A stretch of 23,999 nt of DNA from CAYUCY01 sp964443525 (GTDB lineage: Bacteria > Pseudomonadota > Alphaproteobacteria > Caedimonadales > Caedimonadaceae), in contig CAYUCY010000018.1 of NCBI GenBank assembly GCA_964443525.1, positions 1-23,999 on the forward strand, given 5' to 3'. Below the pieces are notes generated by a model. It was not told the origin of the DNA. It made no database searches and saw only the letters and a program-made list of their open reading frames with translations. How positions within the stretch are numbered: the stretch's first letter is position 1; every line of letters starts with the position of its first letter. Positions 12,901 to 21,059 of this stretch are shown here, in pieces. The position numbers were made by a program, and so were the translations under genes.

Positions 12901-14220
12901 ATGTTGAAAGACCTCATTCGTCACCTTCAACCCCATGAGGGGGATACGTCCCGTCAAGTCTCCCGAAAGCAGAAAACCCTCTTCTGGCTTTTGGCAGGGG
13001 GTGCGGCTGTGGTCTTTCTTTTGATGATGACGGGCCTTGAGAAAGCGGCGGAAGCCCCTCAAAAGACTGAAAAACCCAAGCAGGTTGTGCTCGGAGATTT
13101 GGTTAAACAGCAGGACGTGTGGTCGGCTCGGATGGAAGGAGAAGCCGCTAAAATTCGGTCCATTGCCGAAACTCTGAAGAGCCAAAACGAGCTTCAGGAA
13201 AAGCGCCTTAAAACGCTCGAAGAAGCGCTCACCGCCAAGATGACGCCCCAAGGCGCAAGGCCTTCTCCGATGCCTGCCAAACCGAAAGAAACCGCTTCCT
13301 CTCCCCATGTTCTCAAATCAGACGGCTTCAGTGCCACCTCTGCGACGGGGGGAGACGGGGCCTTCGGGGACATGCCCGAAGAGGCTCCCCCTTTTAAGGA
13401 ACCTTCTTCCCGCTCTTTGTGGCACGAGGGAGCACCGGGGGATGCAAGCGGCAAGCCTCCTCTTCTTCGGGAAAAAAAGATTCTGCATTTAAGCTCAAAC
13501 GGCGGTGCTGCGCTTCACCATGCCAAATCCTTTGTGGTGGCGGGCAGTTATGCCAAAGCGGTGCTCACCTCAGGGGTTGTCGTCTCAACGGCGACCTCAA
13601 CTCAAGGCAATCCCCAACCGATCCTGATGCGTCTGGCTGACGGCGGAACTATGCCGCGGGGTTGGAAGTCCCATTTAAAGGATGCCGTCATTATCGGCAG
13701 TTGTTACGGGGATCTATCATCCGAGCGCGCTCTTTGCCGCATGCACAAACTCTCTTTGGTCGAAAAAGATGGTCGCACGGTGGAGAGAGAGGTTGAGGGC
13801 TGGATTGTGGGCGAAGACGGAGCTCCGGGCCTCAGAGGCAAGGTCGTTGATAAGGCGGGGGCTGTGGCCCGGGAAGCGTTCCTGACGGGGATTCTTTCAG
13901 GTATGAGCAATTTCCTCAAATTCGAAGCCCAATCCTCCGTGTATCCCGTCACCCCCTTCGGGCAGACCCATGCCTTGAAGCCTCAAGATGCTTTGAAAGG
14001 CGGGATGGGGCAGGGGGCCTCAAGCGCTTTGGATAAACTGGCTGAGTTCAGCATCAAGCGGGCTGAGAGCATGCAGCCCGTGATTGTGGTCAACCCCGGA
14101 CGGGTTGTGGATGTGGTCTTCAAGACAGGTTTTGACCTCAAAGACCTCGGACAGGAGACGACGCTCAAGCGCGTTCAAGCTTCAACCCCTAACAAATCAA
14201 CGAGTGAGCTCAATGCTTAG
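12901..14220 (+). CDS. traB: TraB, VirB10-like core complex scaffold
   Basis: A 439-residue protein spanning inner and outer membrane in the F-type secretion system. Cytoplasmic N-terminus, one membrane helix (about 27-44, LLAGGAAVVFLLMM), a coiled coil (about 80-112), a proline/serine-rich periplasmic stretch, then the C-terminal VirB10/TrbI beta-barrel domain from about 200: GSYAKAVLTSGVVVSTAT, PILMRLADGG, IIGSCYGDLSSERALCRMHK and, near the end, VIVVNPGRVVDVVF. The two nearby cysteines in the barrel are typical of TraB. Start ATG has AGAAGGA upstream. The stop overlaps a possible early traV start. Confidence 0.93.
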   Translation: MLKDLIRHLQPHEGDTSRQVSRKQKTLFWLLAGGAAVVFLLMMTGLEKAAEAPQKTEKPKQVVLGDLVKQQDVWSARMEGEAAKIRSIAETLKSQNELQEKRLKTLEEALTAKMTPQGARPSPMPAKPKETASSPHVLKSDGFSATSATGGDGAFGDMPEEAPPFKEPSSRSLWHEGAPGDASGKPPLLREKKILHLSSNGGAALHHAKSFVVAGSYAKAVLTSGVVVSTATSTQGNPQPILMRLADGGTMPRGWKSHLKDAVIIGSCYGDLSSERALCRMHKLSLVEKDGRTVEREVEGWIVGEDGAPGLRGKVVDKAGAVAREAFLTGILSGMSNFLKFEAQSSVYPVTPFGQTHALKPQDALKGGMGQGASSALDKLAEFSIKRAESMQPVIVVNPGRVVDVVFKTGFDLKDLGQETTLKRVQASTPNKSTSELNA

Positions 14221-14236
14221 AAGAAAGAGGTTCAAG

Positions 14237-14509
14237 ATGATTCAAAATCAAACGGGAAGAGCCCTTCTCCCTCAAAAACCACAAAAACACAGATATGCGT
14301 GTCTTCTGATCGCCCTCTCAGGCTGTCTTACAGGATGTTCGAGCTGGAACGAGAGTTTTGACTGTCCTGTGGGGGAGGGGATGCGGTGTTCGTCTTTGTC
14401 CACCGTCAACACACGGATGGATCGGGGAGAGATTGATCTGAATCCGGAGGGGCCTGTTTCCAAAAGCCACTTCGGCTCTGAGCTTCTGACCACGGTGGGA
14501 GATGCCTGA
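14237..14509 (+). CDS. traV: TraV, outer-membrane lipoprotein of the core complex
   Basis: A 90-residue lipoprotein, VirB7-like component that anchors the TraB/TraK ring in the outer membrane. Start 14237 is preferred, because GAAAGAGG lies six bases upstream; ATG 14213 would overlap traB. The signal segment (ACLLIALSGC) has a lipobox with C30, and a second possible one (LTGC, C34). Conserved TraV-type cysteines follow at C43 (FDCP) and C51 (MRCSS). It is short against F TraV (171 residues), as if the C-terminal half were missing, but position between traB and traC fits. TGA overlaps the traC ATG. Confidence 0.85.
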   Translation: MIQNQTGRALLPQKPQKHRYACLLIALSGCLTGCSSWNESFDCPVGEGMRCSSLSTVNTRMDRGEIDLNPEGPVSKSHFGSELLTTVGDA

Positions 14510-17091
14510 TGACCTTGGATGCGCTCGGCTCGATGGCGGCCAAACTCTTCGGGGAAGGCCCTAAAGGCCTGAATGAAGCCTATAAACCCTTGTCCGAGCT
14601 TGATCTCGGGATTGAATCCTTTTGGCAGTACCTTCCCTATGACAGTTACGACGCGGAGACGGGTCTTTTCTTGAACAGGGACTCGACGGGCTTTGTGTTG
14701 ATGGGAGCGCCTGCCGCAGGCGCAGCACTCTCCGATCAGGACAAGCTTGATAAGTTCTTCTCTCAAACGGGGAATCTGCCTGAAGGCAGTTCCATGCAGT
14801 TTTTGCTGGTTGCAAGCCCGAGAATCGAAGAGCGTCTTTCCTCCTGGAAATCTTACCGCGTCCATCCTCTTTATAAGGACTTGTCCCAAAGGCGCTTTGA
14901 GTATCTGAAAGAGCGGGCCTTTGATCCCCGTTATCCTCTCAGAGACTTCAGGCTTTTGGTGTCTTACACGGTGCCCGGGGTCATCACCAACCCCGTCGAA
15001 CGCGAAAATCTCGTGCAGATTCGGAAAACCCTGCAAGGATCCCTTGAGAAGATCGGCCTCTTTTTAAATCCCATCGATGACAAGCAGTTGGTGAGGGAGG
15101 TCGGGAACATTGTGAACCATGAAGAGGTCACCGAACCTGACGGCTGCTGGTGGTCGGATTATGAAGAGCTCTCAAAGCTCATCCCCGCCCCTGATTTGGC
15201 GGGCCGGGTCAGCAAGGACGGCTTTTATCTCAAAGGAGACAAATATCTGGCCCATACCTTTTTACCGAGGCTGACACCGAAGGTCTGGGCGCTTGCTCAT
15301 ATGGACAAGCTCTTCGGGGACATTCTGGACGGTTCCGAGACGATTCCCTGTCCCTTTCTCCTGCATTACGGCTTTACCGTGTTGCAGAATCAGGGGGTTC
15401 AGAGAAAGCGGGCGTATTCCAAACGGGGCACCCTTGAAAACAGCCTTAAGACCCGCATGGGGAAATGGCAACCGAACCTGGAAGAGGACTATGAAGAGGC
15501 GAAAGAAATCGTCGCGGAGCTTCAAAAGGGCGAGCGGGTTGTGGAGGCAGGCCTCTCTCTTACCGTTCTATGCCCGCCGCAGGAATTTGCCCGCATCCAG
15601 AACACGGTTGAGTCCATCTGGAACACCTACGGTTGGTCGACCAAAAGTGCGACGTACGGTCATCTGAACTTCTTTTTAAGTTCACTGCCGATGACGTGGA
15701 CGACGGGACAGAGAAAGAAGTGGACCCCTTTAGGCCGCAAGACTCAAGCCATCGGTGCGGGCACGGATTTGGCAGCCCTCGGGTTTACACGGAAGACGAT
15801 CACGAAGGAATCCCAGAACATCCTGCCCGTGATTGCCGAGTGGACGGGACAGATCGTCCCCGGCATTCCCCTTCAGGGAAGGCGCGGACAGCTTGCGTTC
15901 TGGACGCCTTTTGACGGGATGTTCTTACCGGGACGCGAGCTTAATAAGCCGGAGGGAGACTTCAATTTCTGCGTGACGGGGGTGCCGGGCTCGGGCAAAA
16001 GCTTTCTCTGTAACGAGATCATGACCAATACGATTGCGGTCGGGGGCAAGGCTTTTGTGCTCGACAAGGGCGGGAGCTTCAAGAATCTCTGTACCTCTCT
16101 CGGGGGCCACCATATCACCTTTGACTTTTCAAAGAGGTTTTCTCTCAACCCTTTCACCCACATTCCGGAGGGTGAAACGGAAGACGAGATTGAGGACAGG
16201 ATGGCCCTCTTTCAGGGGTTGATGGGCATCTTGACCCAGATGGCCTTCCCTTCAGGCCGGAAGAATGATGCGCAAGCATCCTTTCTTCGGGAGGCGGTTT
16301 ACACCGTTTGGGAAGAGAAAAAATCAGGGGGGTCGATCAATGATGTGAGAGACGCCCTCGAGCGGGTGGACGACACGCGAGCCCGAGACATTGCACGATC
16401 TCTGATCGACTTTACAAGCAAAGGAGTTTACGGGCGGTTCTTTAATCCGCCTGCCAACATTGATCTCTCATACGACTTTATCGTGGTTGAGACGGATAAT
16501 CTGGAAGAGCCGCTGAAGAGCGTCATGATCATGATGGTCATGACACAAGTCTGGCAGCGGATGATCTTCTCCGATCGTAAAGCGCCGTTTTTGATTTTGA
16601 TTGATGAGGCGTGGGATCTCCTTCGGGGCAAATCCACAGGCGACTTTATTGAGGCGCTCGCTCTCACATCCCGTAAATACAGAGGCTCTCTGGGTGTGGC
16701 CACCCAATCCCTGAATCACTTCTTCAAGGACGGGGCCACAGGCCCTAAGGCCGCATGGGAGAACAGTGCGTGGAAGATCATCTTTAATCAGGCGGGCGAC
16801 ACGCTTTCAGGGCTCAAGGAACATCCTCAATTGAAGGAGTTCGTGCAGGAGGGCTACAGAGAAACCCTCCTCAGATCCCTCCAGCCGGCACGAGGATTCA
16901 GTGAGTTTGCGTTGTTTCATTCGAAGTTGAGCGGTGTGCCGCTGCGTCTCTTTTGTGATCCGTATACGACGCTTCTCTATTCGACCAACGCACAGGAAGT
17001 GGCTACCTTGAACGATCTTCAAAAGCAGGGGATGAGCCTCAATCAAGCGATTGAGCACATTCTGGCTCAAAGGGGAGGATCCTGCGCGTGA
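14509..17091 (+). CDS. traC: TraC, VirB4-like pilus assembly ATPase
   Basis: An 860-residue ATPase of the TraC/VirB4 family powering pilus assembly at the inner membrane. The N-terminal TraC domain (ELDLGIESFWQYLPYDSY, then FLNRDSTGFVLMG) covers about 1-440. The P-loop is at 491-498 (GVPGSGKS) and the Walker B at 695-700 (LILIDE, D699/E700), followed by ALTSRKYRGSLGVATQS, a conserved motif of this family. Length is close to F TraC (875). The start overlaps the traV stop (TGATG); the stop overlaps the traW GTG (GTGA). All expected nucleotide-binding residues are intact. Confidence 0.95.
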   Translation: MTLDALGSMAAKLFGEGPKGLNEAYKPLSELDLGIESFWQYLPYDSYDAETGLFLNRDSTGFVLMGAPAAGAALSDQDKLDKFFSQTGNLPEGSSMQFLLVASPRIEERLSSWKSYRVHPLYKDLSQRRFEYLKERAFDPRYPLRDFRLLVSYTVPGVITNPVERENLVQIRKTLQGSLEKIGLFLNPIDDKQLVREVGNIVNHEEVTEPDGCWWSDYEELSKLIPAPDLAGRVSKDGFYLKGDKYLAHTFLPRLTPKVWALAHMDKLFGDILDGSETIPCPFLLHYGFTVLQNQGVQRKRAYSKRGTLENSLKTRMGKWQPNLEEDYEEAKEIVAELQKGERVVEAGLSLTVLCPPQEFARIQNTVESIWNTYGWSTKSATYGHLNFFLSSLPMTWTTGQRKKWTPLGRKTQAIGAGTDLAALGFTRKTITKESQNILPVIAEWTGQIVPGIPLQGRRGQLAFWTPFDGMFLPGRELNKPEGDFNFCVTGVPGSGKSFLCNEIMTNTIAVGGKAFVLDKGGSFKNLCTSLGGHHITFDFSKRFSLNPFTHIPEGETEDEIEDRMALFQGLMGILTQMAFPSGRKNDAQASFLREAVYTVWEEKKSGGSINDVRDALERVDDTRARDIARSLIDFTSKGVYGRFFNPPANIDLSYDFIVVETDNLEEPLKSVMIMMVMTQVWQRMIFSDRKAPFLILIDEAWDLLRGKSTGDFIEALALTSRKYRGSLGVATQSLNHFFKDGATGPKAAWENSAWKIIFNQAGDTLSGLKEHPQLKEFVQEGYRETLLRSLQPARGFSEFALFHSKLSGVPLRLFCDPYTTLLYSTNAQEVATLNDLQKQGMSLNQAIEHILAQRGGSCA

Positions 17092-17735
17092 AGGTCCTCT
17101 CCCTTCAAAGGAACCGATTCAAGGCACCCCCGTCTCTCTTTCTGACGGCAGCGCTTGTCTTTGGGGGCATCGAAGACTCAAATGCCAAAGTCTTTGAAGA
17201 TCAGGGGCCGACCTTTGAAGTGCAAGAGGAAAGTCTGCTTGAGGTGATTCAGCGGCGTCTTCTGGCCTTCCTGAAAGAAGGTAAATGGGAGGCTCTTCAA
17301 GAAGAAATCAAGGAACGGGCGCGACAGAAGGTCATGCGGCCTCTGCCTGTTCAAGGGGTTGTTAAGACGCAGGAAGAACGACGCTTTTATTTTGACCCTG
17401 CCATCACGGTTGAAGAAGACCTCAAGGATCATAAAGGCCGTCTCATCCATGCCAAAGGCACAAAAGTCAATCCTTTGGATCTCCTCTCTTGGGGAGAACC
17501 CCTTCTTTTGATTGACGGGGATGATGAAGAGCAAGTGCGGTGGGCGCTCAATCAAAAAGGAAAGATCACCTGCGTGAAGGGCTCTCCGATTGAGCTCATG
17601 GAAGCCCACACGCGCCGCTTTTACTTTGATCAGGGCGGAACGATTGTGAAGAAATTCGGGATTACACAGGTGCCTGCACGGATCACGCAGGACGGAAAAC
17701 TGCTGCTGGTTGAAGAGCTGAAGGGACAGGTGTGA
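17088..17735 (+). CDS. traW: TraW, periplasmic pilus assembly protein
   Basis: A 215-residue protein recognisable as TraW from its mature N-terminus (DQGPTFEVQEESLLEVIQRR), the central FDPAITVEEDLKDHKGRLI, and the closing blocks LLLIDGDDEEQVRWA, RRFYFDQGGTIVKKFGI and TQVPARIT, which follow the F TraW pattern closely. It acts with TraU and TrbC in the periplasm for F-pilus assembly. The start is GTG 17088, coupled to the traC stop, with GGGAGGA upstream; a hydrophobic segment (SLFLTAALVFGG) serves as signal peptide. A 6-bp hairpin begins at its stop codon. Length is normal. Confidence 0.92.
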   Translation: MKVLSLQRNRFKAPPSLFLTAALVFGGIEDSNAKVFEDQGPTFEVQEESLLEVIQRRLLAFLKEGKWEALQEEIKERARQKVMRPLPVQGVVKTQEERRFYFDPAITVEEDLKDHKGRLIHAKGTKVNPLDLLSWGEPLLLIDGDDEEQVRWALNQKGKITCVKGSPIELMEAHTRRFYFDQGGTIVKKFGITQVPARITQDGKLLLVEELKGQV

Positions 17736-18125
17736 GAGCCTTGGGCTCTGTGGAGGCAGGGATGAAAAACGACAACATCAAGACTCTCACAAGAATAGGA
17801 TACACCACAATTGTCCAAAATGGCAAGTTTTTGATGAAGGAGCCGAGAAAGACAAGGTGTGAGGGTTCCGGGGGATTGCGGGGAAGACGTGTGTAGTGAT
17901 CAGAAAAAAAGTCTAACGCTACCGAACCCTCACATAAACATAATACCAAATCTTGCTAAAAAGTCAAGATTTAAGTGATGAGAGGAGGAAAAATTGGCAG
18001 AGAGGCGGCACAAGCTTGGGTAATGAAAGAGAAAGTCAATCCGTTTCAAGAGAGCAGGCCGCCCCTCTTGAGATGAACGGTAACAGGACAGATTTAACAA
18101 AAAGTAAACAAGGAAGGAAAAAAAG
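17736..18125. other. 390-bp spacer within the tra region, rich in inverted repeats
   Basis: The only long break in the otherwise gapless operon. It holds three elements: a hairpin AGAGCC/GGCTCT overlapping the traW stop (17735-17749); an 11-bp perfect inverted repeat TGTGAGGGTTC/GAACCCTCACA (17858-17868 and 17924-17934, 55 bp apart); and an 8-bp stem AAATCTTG/CAAGATTT with a 9-nt loop (17948-17972). No T-run follows any of them. Beyond a weak small ORF at 17762 nothing coding is clear. It may carry an mRNA processing site, an internal promoter or the scar of an insertion. Confidence 0.6.
17762..17896 (+). CDS. Possible 44-residue basic peptide in the spacer
   Basis: ATG 17762 has an excellent Shine-Dalgarno (GGAGG, 17752-17756, five bases away) and encodes MKNDNIKTLTRIGYTTIVQN followed by an arginine/glycine-rich tail. 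The frame crosses the left arm of the 11-bp inverted repeat. No family is recognised. The good ribosome site argues for a real gene or a gene remnant; the spacer context argues for caution. Confidence 0.3.
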   Translation: MKNDNIKTLTRIGYTTIVQNGKFLMKEPRKTRCEGSGGLRGRRV

Positions 18126-18818
18126 ATGAGGAAGAAACAAAGAGGAACAGCAGGTCTCTTGGCTCTGCTTCTCTCGATCCCGGGTGTGATCACCGCAGAA
18201 GAGAGGAAAGAGCCCCTCAAAAGGCCGCCCCTTTCCAAAGAAGCCGCAGAAACGGTGGAGAAATGGGAACGGAACCGCTTGGGAAGTCTTGCTTTTTATG
18301 TCCGGCCTTACTTAAGCGAGGAAGAAAAAAAGCAAGTCTCCGATCTGATTCGCACGGGCTTTGAGCGCAGTGTTGCCGTTGAAGCCAAAAAATATGAAGA
18401 GAGTTTAAAAGAATCAGAGCGAGGCGGGAAAAAGCCGAACCCCCCATACATTTTATGGCATCTCTGGTTTTTGGCAGACCCACATCTGACAAAGGAAGAA
18501 CGGGCGACCGTCCATAAGTTCATCGATCAAGGCTTTGCCCGAAGGTATCAAGAGCCTCTTTCCAAATGGTCCCACACCCGAGGAGATCAGAAACCCCTAA
18601 AAATGCCTCGCCCTTCAAAGTCTCTCAAATCAGAAGAAGTCGTCAGAGAGGGGGCTAAAGAAGACTTGGGTCATCTTTGGATGTCTGTTCGTCCTTTTCT
18701 GAAGGAGGAAGAAAACAAGACCTTATCCGAGGTGATTTTAAAAGGCTTTGATCGTTATCTCCGGAAGAACAAGGAAGGCGTCGTCCGGGAGACGAAGAGC
18801 TCTCCATCGGACACCTGA
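18126..18818 (+). CDS. Secreted protein with three copies of a 28-residue repeat
   Basis: A 230-residue protein with a clear signal peptide (MRKKQRGTAGLLALLLSI; cleavage near ITA, residue 24). Three repeats of exactly 28 residues lie at 52-79, 110-137 and 181-208, each with an L near its start, P at position 10, then Y/H/F-L, an E-E pair, and an ending I/V-x-x-G-F preceded by hydrophobic spacing (RPYLSEEEKKQVSDLI; DPHLTKEERATVHKFI; RPFLKEEENKTLSEVI). Linkers are lysine/proline-rich. The next gene carries a fourth copy. I recognise no family. AAGGAAGG precedes the ATG. A periplasmic accessory of conjugation is the natural guess from position; unproven. Confidence 0.75.
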   Translation: MRKKQRGTAGLLALLLSIPGVITAEERKEPLKRPPLSKEAAETVEKWERNRLGSLAFYVRPYLSEEEKKQVSDLIRTGFERSVAVEAKKYEESLKESERGGKKPNPPYILWHLWFLADPHLTKEERATVHKFIDQGFARRYQEPLSKWSHTRGDQKPLKMPRPSKSLKSEEVVREGAKEDLGHLWMSVRPFLKEEENKTLSEVILKGFDRYLRKNKEGVVRETKSSPSDT

Positions 18819-18835
18819 AGAGAAGGAAGAGAAAA

Positions 18836-19417
18836 ATGAGACTGAAAAGAAACTTTAAGACAACGCTTATAAGCGCCCTGATGATCTCTTGCATGAGCCC
18901 CTCTGCACTTCTTGCCGAGGAAAAGAAAGAAGTCTCTGAGAAAGATTTGATGGCGTATTTGGGCCCTGTGGTTGCATCTGCTTATCCTCATTTTACGGAT
19001 GAAGAACGAAAGGCCTTCAGCAACCTTTTAAAGGAAGCCATGAAGAGGAAGCACCATTCCGGCGCCGTTCAGAAATTCAATATAACCTCAGCTGAGGAGC
19101 TGAGACTGTCGTGGTTCAGTTCCGTAACGGACCGACAAAATCTCGCCGATTTCACCGGCACCTGCTTTTATATGCCGTACGCGTTGATGAATGTGGGGGG
19201 CAGAAAACAGGCCGCTTTAGAAGCGGACAGCGTCGTTGAGTTTGTGAAAGCCCATCCCCATCCGGCCCTTGGCATTTACTGGAAAGACAATGCAGGGGCT
19301 AAAACCTACAAGAGCTGTAAGGAAGCGGTCAGTGCCGTGTCTCAGGAAGAGCGGGGAATCATCGAAGCAAGTTTCCGGCGCCTGCAAGAGTCCAAAAAAG
19401 AAGAGAAGCGTTCATGA
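18836..19417 (+). CDS. Secreted protein with one copy of the same 28-residue repeat
   Basis: A 193-residue exported protein (signal peptide about 1-27, MRLKRNFKTTLISALMIS, cleavage near LLA before EEK). Residues 42-69 match the repeat of the preceding gene in length and pattern: LG at its start, P51 at position 10, then HFTDEERKAFSNLLKEAM. The remainder is unlike the neighbour, with two widely spaced cysteines (in TGTCFYMPYA and YKSCKEAVSA) that may form a disulfide, and a charged helical tail. GAAGGAAGAG precedes the ATG; the TGA overlaps the next ATG. The pair probably arose by duplication or domain sharing. No known family is recognised. Confidence 0.75.
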   Translation: MRLKRNFKTTLISALMISCMSPSALLAEEKKEVSEKDLMAYLGPVVASAYPHFTDEERKAFSNLLKEAMKRKHHSGAVQKFNITSAEELRLSWFSSVTDRQNLADFTGTCFYMPYALMNVGGRKQAALEADSVVEFVKAHPHPALGIYWKDNAGAKTYKSCKEAVSAVSQEERGIIEASFRRLQESKKEEKRS

Positions 19418-19899
19418 CCTCAACACAGCTTCTTCAGAACGGCGCTTATCCGACGCCCTGCCTCAAGGGCGGGGAAGAGCAAATCATTCATCATCCACCC
19501 CATTACATTGAGGGGAGGACGATTGAGCCGATCGATGTCATTGAGTCATACGGTCTGGGTCATCATTTGGCGTGTGTGGTGAAGTACATTGCGAGATGCG
19601 GACGGAAAGAAGACGGCATTAAGGACCTTAAAAAGGCTCAATGGTACGCAGAAAGGCTACAAAAGAAAGGAAGCAGTCTTCGTGTCCATGAGACATGGAA
19701 CACAGGAAAAGGACCCACACCAGAGGAAATTTGTCGTGACTGGCAATTGGGTCAGGACTTGAGCGACGCTCTCACGTTTCTTATTCGTGCGCACGTTGAA
19801 AGAGAGCCCGCTTTGCTTGAAGAACTAAGTAGGTCTCTCTTGCGAGCTCTCACTCAGATCATACAACAAAGGCAAGGGAACACAACCCATGATGTCTAA
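19414..19899 (+). CDS. DUF3310-like protein with helical C-terminal extension
   Basis: A 161-residue protein whose residues about 25-85 match the DUF3310 pattern familiar from phages: HHPPHY, then IEPIDVIESYGLG, VVKYIARCGRKEDGIKDLKKA and QWYAERL. The biochemical role of this family is not established. Residues about 100-155 add a helical segment (EEICRDWQLGQDLSDALTFL). The start overlaps the preceding stop (ATGA) and its own TAA lies inside the next small gene, so it is firmly in the operon. A phage-type cytoplasmic gene between secreted and membrane Tra genes is unusual and may be borrowed from a prophage. Confidence 0.75.
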   Translation: MTSTQLLQNGAYPTPCLKGGEEQIIHHPPHYIEGRTIEPIDVIESYGLGHHLACVVKYIARCGRKEDGIKDLKKAQWYAERLQKKGSSLRVHETWNTGKGPTPEEICRDWQLGQDLSDALTFLIRAHVEREPALLEELSRSLLRALTQIIQQRQGNTTHDV

Positions 19900-20011
19900 A
19901 ATTTTTGGCAAGCACGCTTATGCCGTTAAGGTCGGCAGTTTGAGTCTTCTGGCGGGAAGCCTGATCGGGTATGGGGCCGCTCGGTTTGCTGCGCACGTGT
20001 TCGGTCTTTAA
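19889..20011 (+). CDS. 40-residue single-helix membrane peptide
   Basis: ATG 19889 (or the adjacent ATG 19892) opens MMSKIFGKHAYAVKVGSLSL and continues as a hydrophobic, glycine/alanine-rich helix ending at TAA 20011. It overlaps the DUF3310 gene by 11 bases and is followed 17 bp later by the next gene with its own ribosome site. Good packing and a clean membrane-helix pattern support it; no family is recognised. Confidence 0.5.
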   Translation: MMSKIFGKHAYAVKVGSLSLLAGSLIGYGAARFAAHVFGL

Positions 20012-20028
20012 GGGAAGGAAAAGAAGAG

Positions 20029-20421
20029 ATGACCTTTTTTGAGTTTTTGCATCAGCACCGCTTCAAGATTTTAGGGACAGCCTGCTTTATCGGCGGGTTT
20101 GTGATCACGAAGGATTTAACCCTGTCCTACTATGTCAGCAAACACCTTCAGGCTCGTCAAGCAGCCTTCAAACGAGAGTCCGAAGCCTTTGATGCGTCTT
20201 TCAAGGAAAGATGGAACGCCATGGATCAGAGCTTCAAGTCCCAAAAAGCAGCGTGGGACAAACTGAAGGCCGAGAGTGAAGCCCTGAGACAAAAAGAAGC
20301 GACGAGGCCGAAAGAGGACGCTTTGCCCTTCAAGAGAGAGTTTGGGTTTCCATCCATGAATAAGCATTTTGAAAAGCAGAAAACTTCCGGGTCAGAGGCG
20401 CAAAAGAGAGCGGAGGGGTAA
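20029..20421 (+). CDS. Membrane-anchored coiled-coil protein
   Basis: A 130-residue protein with one N-terminal membrane helix (about 12-32, FKILGTACFIGGFVITKDL) followed by about 60 residues of charged heptad-like helix (ARQAAFKRESEAFDASFKER, then SFKSQKAAWDKLKAESEAL) and a polar tail. GGGAAGGAAAAGAAGAG precedes the ATG. It is the second of a series of six small membrane genes. The topology suggests a membrane anchor with a periplasmic or cytoplasmic stalk. No family recognised. Confidence 0.65.
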   Translation: MTFFEFLHQHRFKILGTACFIGGFVITKDLTLSYYVSKHLQARQAAFKRESEAFDASFKERWNAMDQSFKSQKAAWDKLKAESEALRQKEATRPKEDALPFKREFGFPSMNKHFEKQKTSGSEAQKRAEG

Positions 20422-20424
20422 GAG

Positions 20425-20706
20425 ATGGCAACAGCGTTCAAGAAAAGACCCGGAGATTATGTGAGGGTTCTTTCTTGCTCGATGAAAAGCTGGGCGGAAG
20501 ACGTGGATCAGATCACCGACGCTTTCAAGGGACGTTATTCGGAAAACGACCCTTTCCCCGTGCTCGTAAAATGCGTTCTTTTCCTCCGTCGGTTTGTATT
20601 TCCGATTTTAGGTCTTTGTCTGCTGATCAATCTCTTTGGCTTTGCCCTTCACTGGAGCGTTCGGGGAGTTGGGAAGGTGATGAGTTTTGATGGAGGTGTC
20701 TTATGA
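20425..20706 (+). CDS. Small membrane protein 3 of the series
   Basis: A 93-residue protein: a polar, acidic N-terminal half (DYVRVLSCSMKSWAEDVDQI), a basic patch (RR before FVFPILG) and one or two membrane helices at about 48-80 (FVFPILGLCLLINLFGFALH). It starts four bases after the previous stop, with GGAGGGGT upstream, and its TGA overlaps the next ATG. No known family. Confidence 0.6.
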   Translation: MATAFKKRPGDYVRVLSCSMKSWAEDVDQITDAFKGRYSENDPFPVLVKCVLFLRRFVFPILGLCLLINLFGFALHWSVRGVGKVMSFDGGVL

Positions 20707-21059
20707 AGGAGCTTTTGACAAAACCGGAGGAGACGTGCCCAGAGGCCGAGATTCCCGCGTCACTCACAAGGAAATCGATTTCTTTCAAGGAGCTCAGAAG
20801 GGAATTTTCCTGGCCCCTCTTCAGTCCTCTGACGTTCCTTCGAGAAATCCTTGCGGGATGGAGGTGTCTTTTTCAGGAGATGCTGAAGATACCATCCATA
20901 CAAGCTTCTTTCTCCCACCGGCTTTTCTTGCTGGGGTGTCTTTTGGTCGCCTTTGGGATGCCCGCCTTCCTTCTTCATCATGCAGTGGGAAGCGTGCTTC
21001 TTTTGAGGTTTATCGTCTCGGACATCACACGGCTCTTTGGAGGGAGTGTTCAATGGTGA
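20703..21059 (+). CDS. Small membrane protein 4 of the series
   Basis: A 118-residue protein with a polar N-terminus, an amphipathic segment (SWPLFSPLTFLREILAGW) and a hydrophobic hairpin at about 73-108 (LFLLGCLLVAFGMPAFLL, then VGSVLLLRFIV). GGAGGT lies upstream and the ATG overlaps the previous stop. Its layout and the P-L-x-x-P amphipathic segment resemble the gene at 21349, suggesting paralogy. The competing long frame from 20687 is a shadow until 21053. Confidence 0.6.
   Translation: MKELLTKPEETCPEAEIPASLTRKSISFKELRREFSWPLFSPLTFLREILAGWRCLFQEMLKIPSIQASFSHRLFLLGCLLVAFGMPAFLLHHAVGSVLLLRFIVSDITRLFGGSVQW

Noticed and set aside
14272..15036. Long minus-strand open frame (254 codons)
   Set aside because: Entirely antisense to traV and traC, which have strong family motifs; composition is that of a shadow frame.
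17978..18076. 32-codon frame in the tra spacer
   Set aside because: No ribosome-binding site, no recognisable features, short enough to be chance.
20687..21052. Plus-strand frame upstream of the gene at 21053
   Set aside because: Overlaps the gene at 20703, which has a better ribosome site and coupling; only the part from 21053 reads as a sensible membrane protein.
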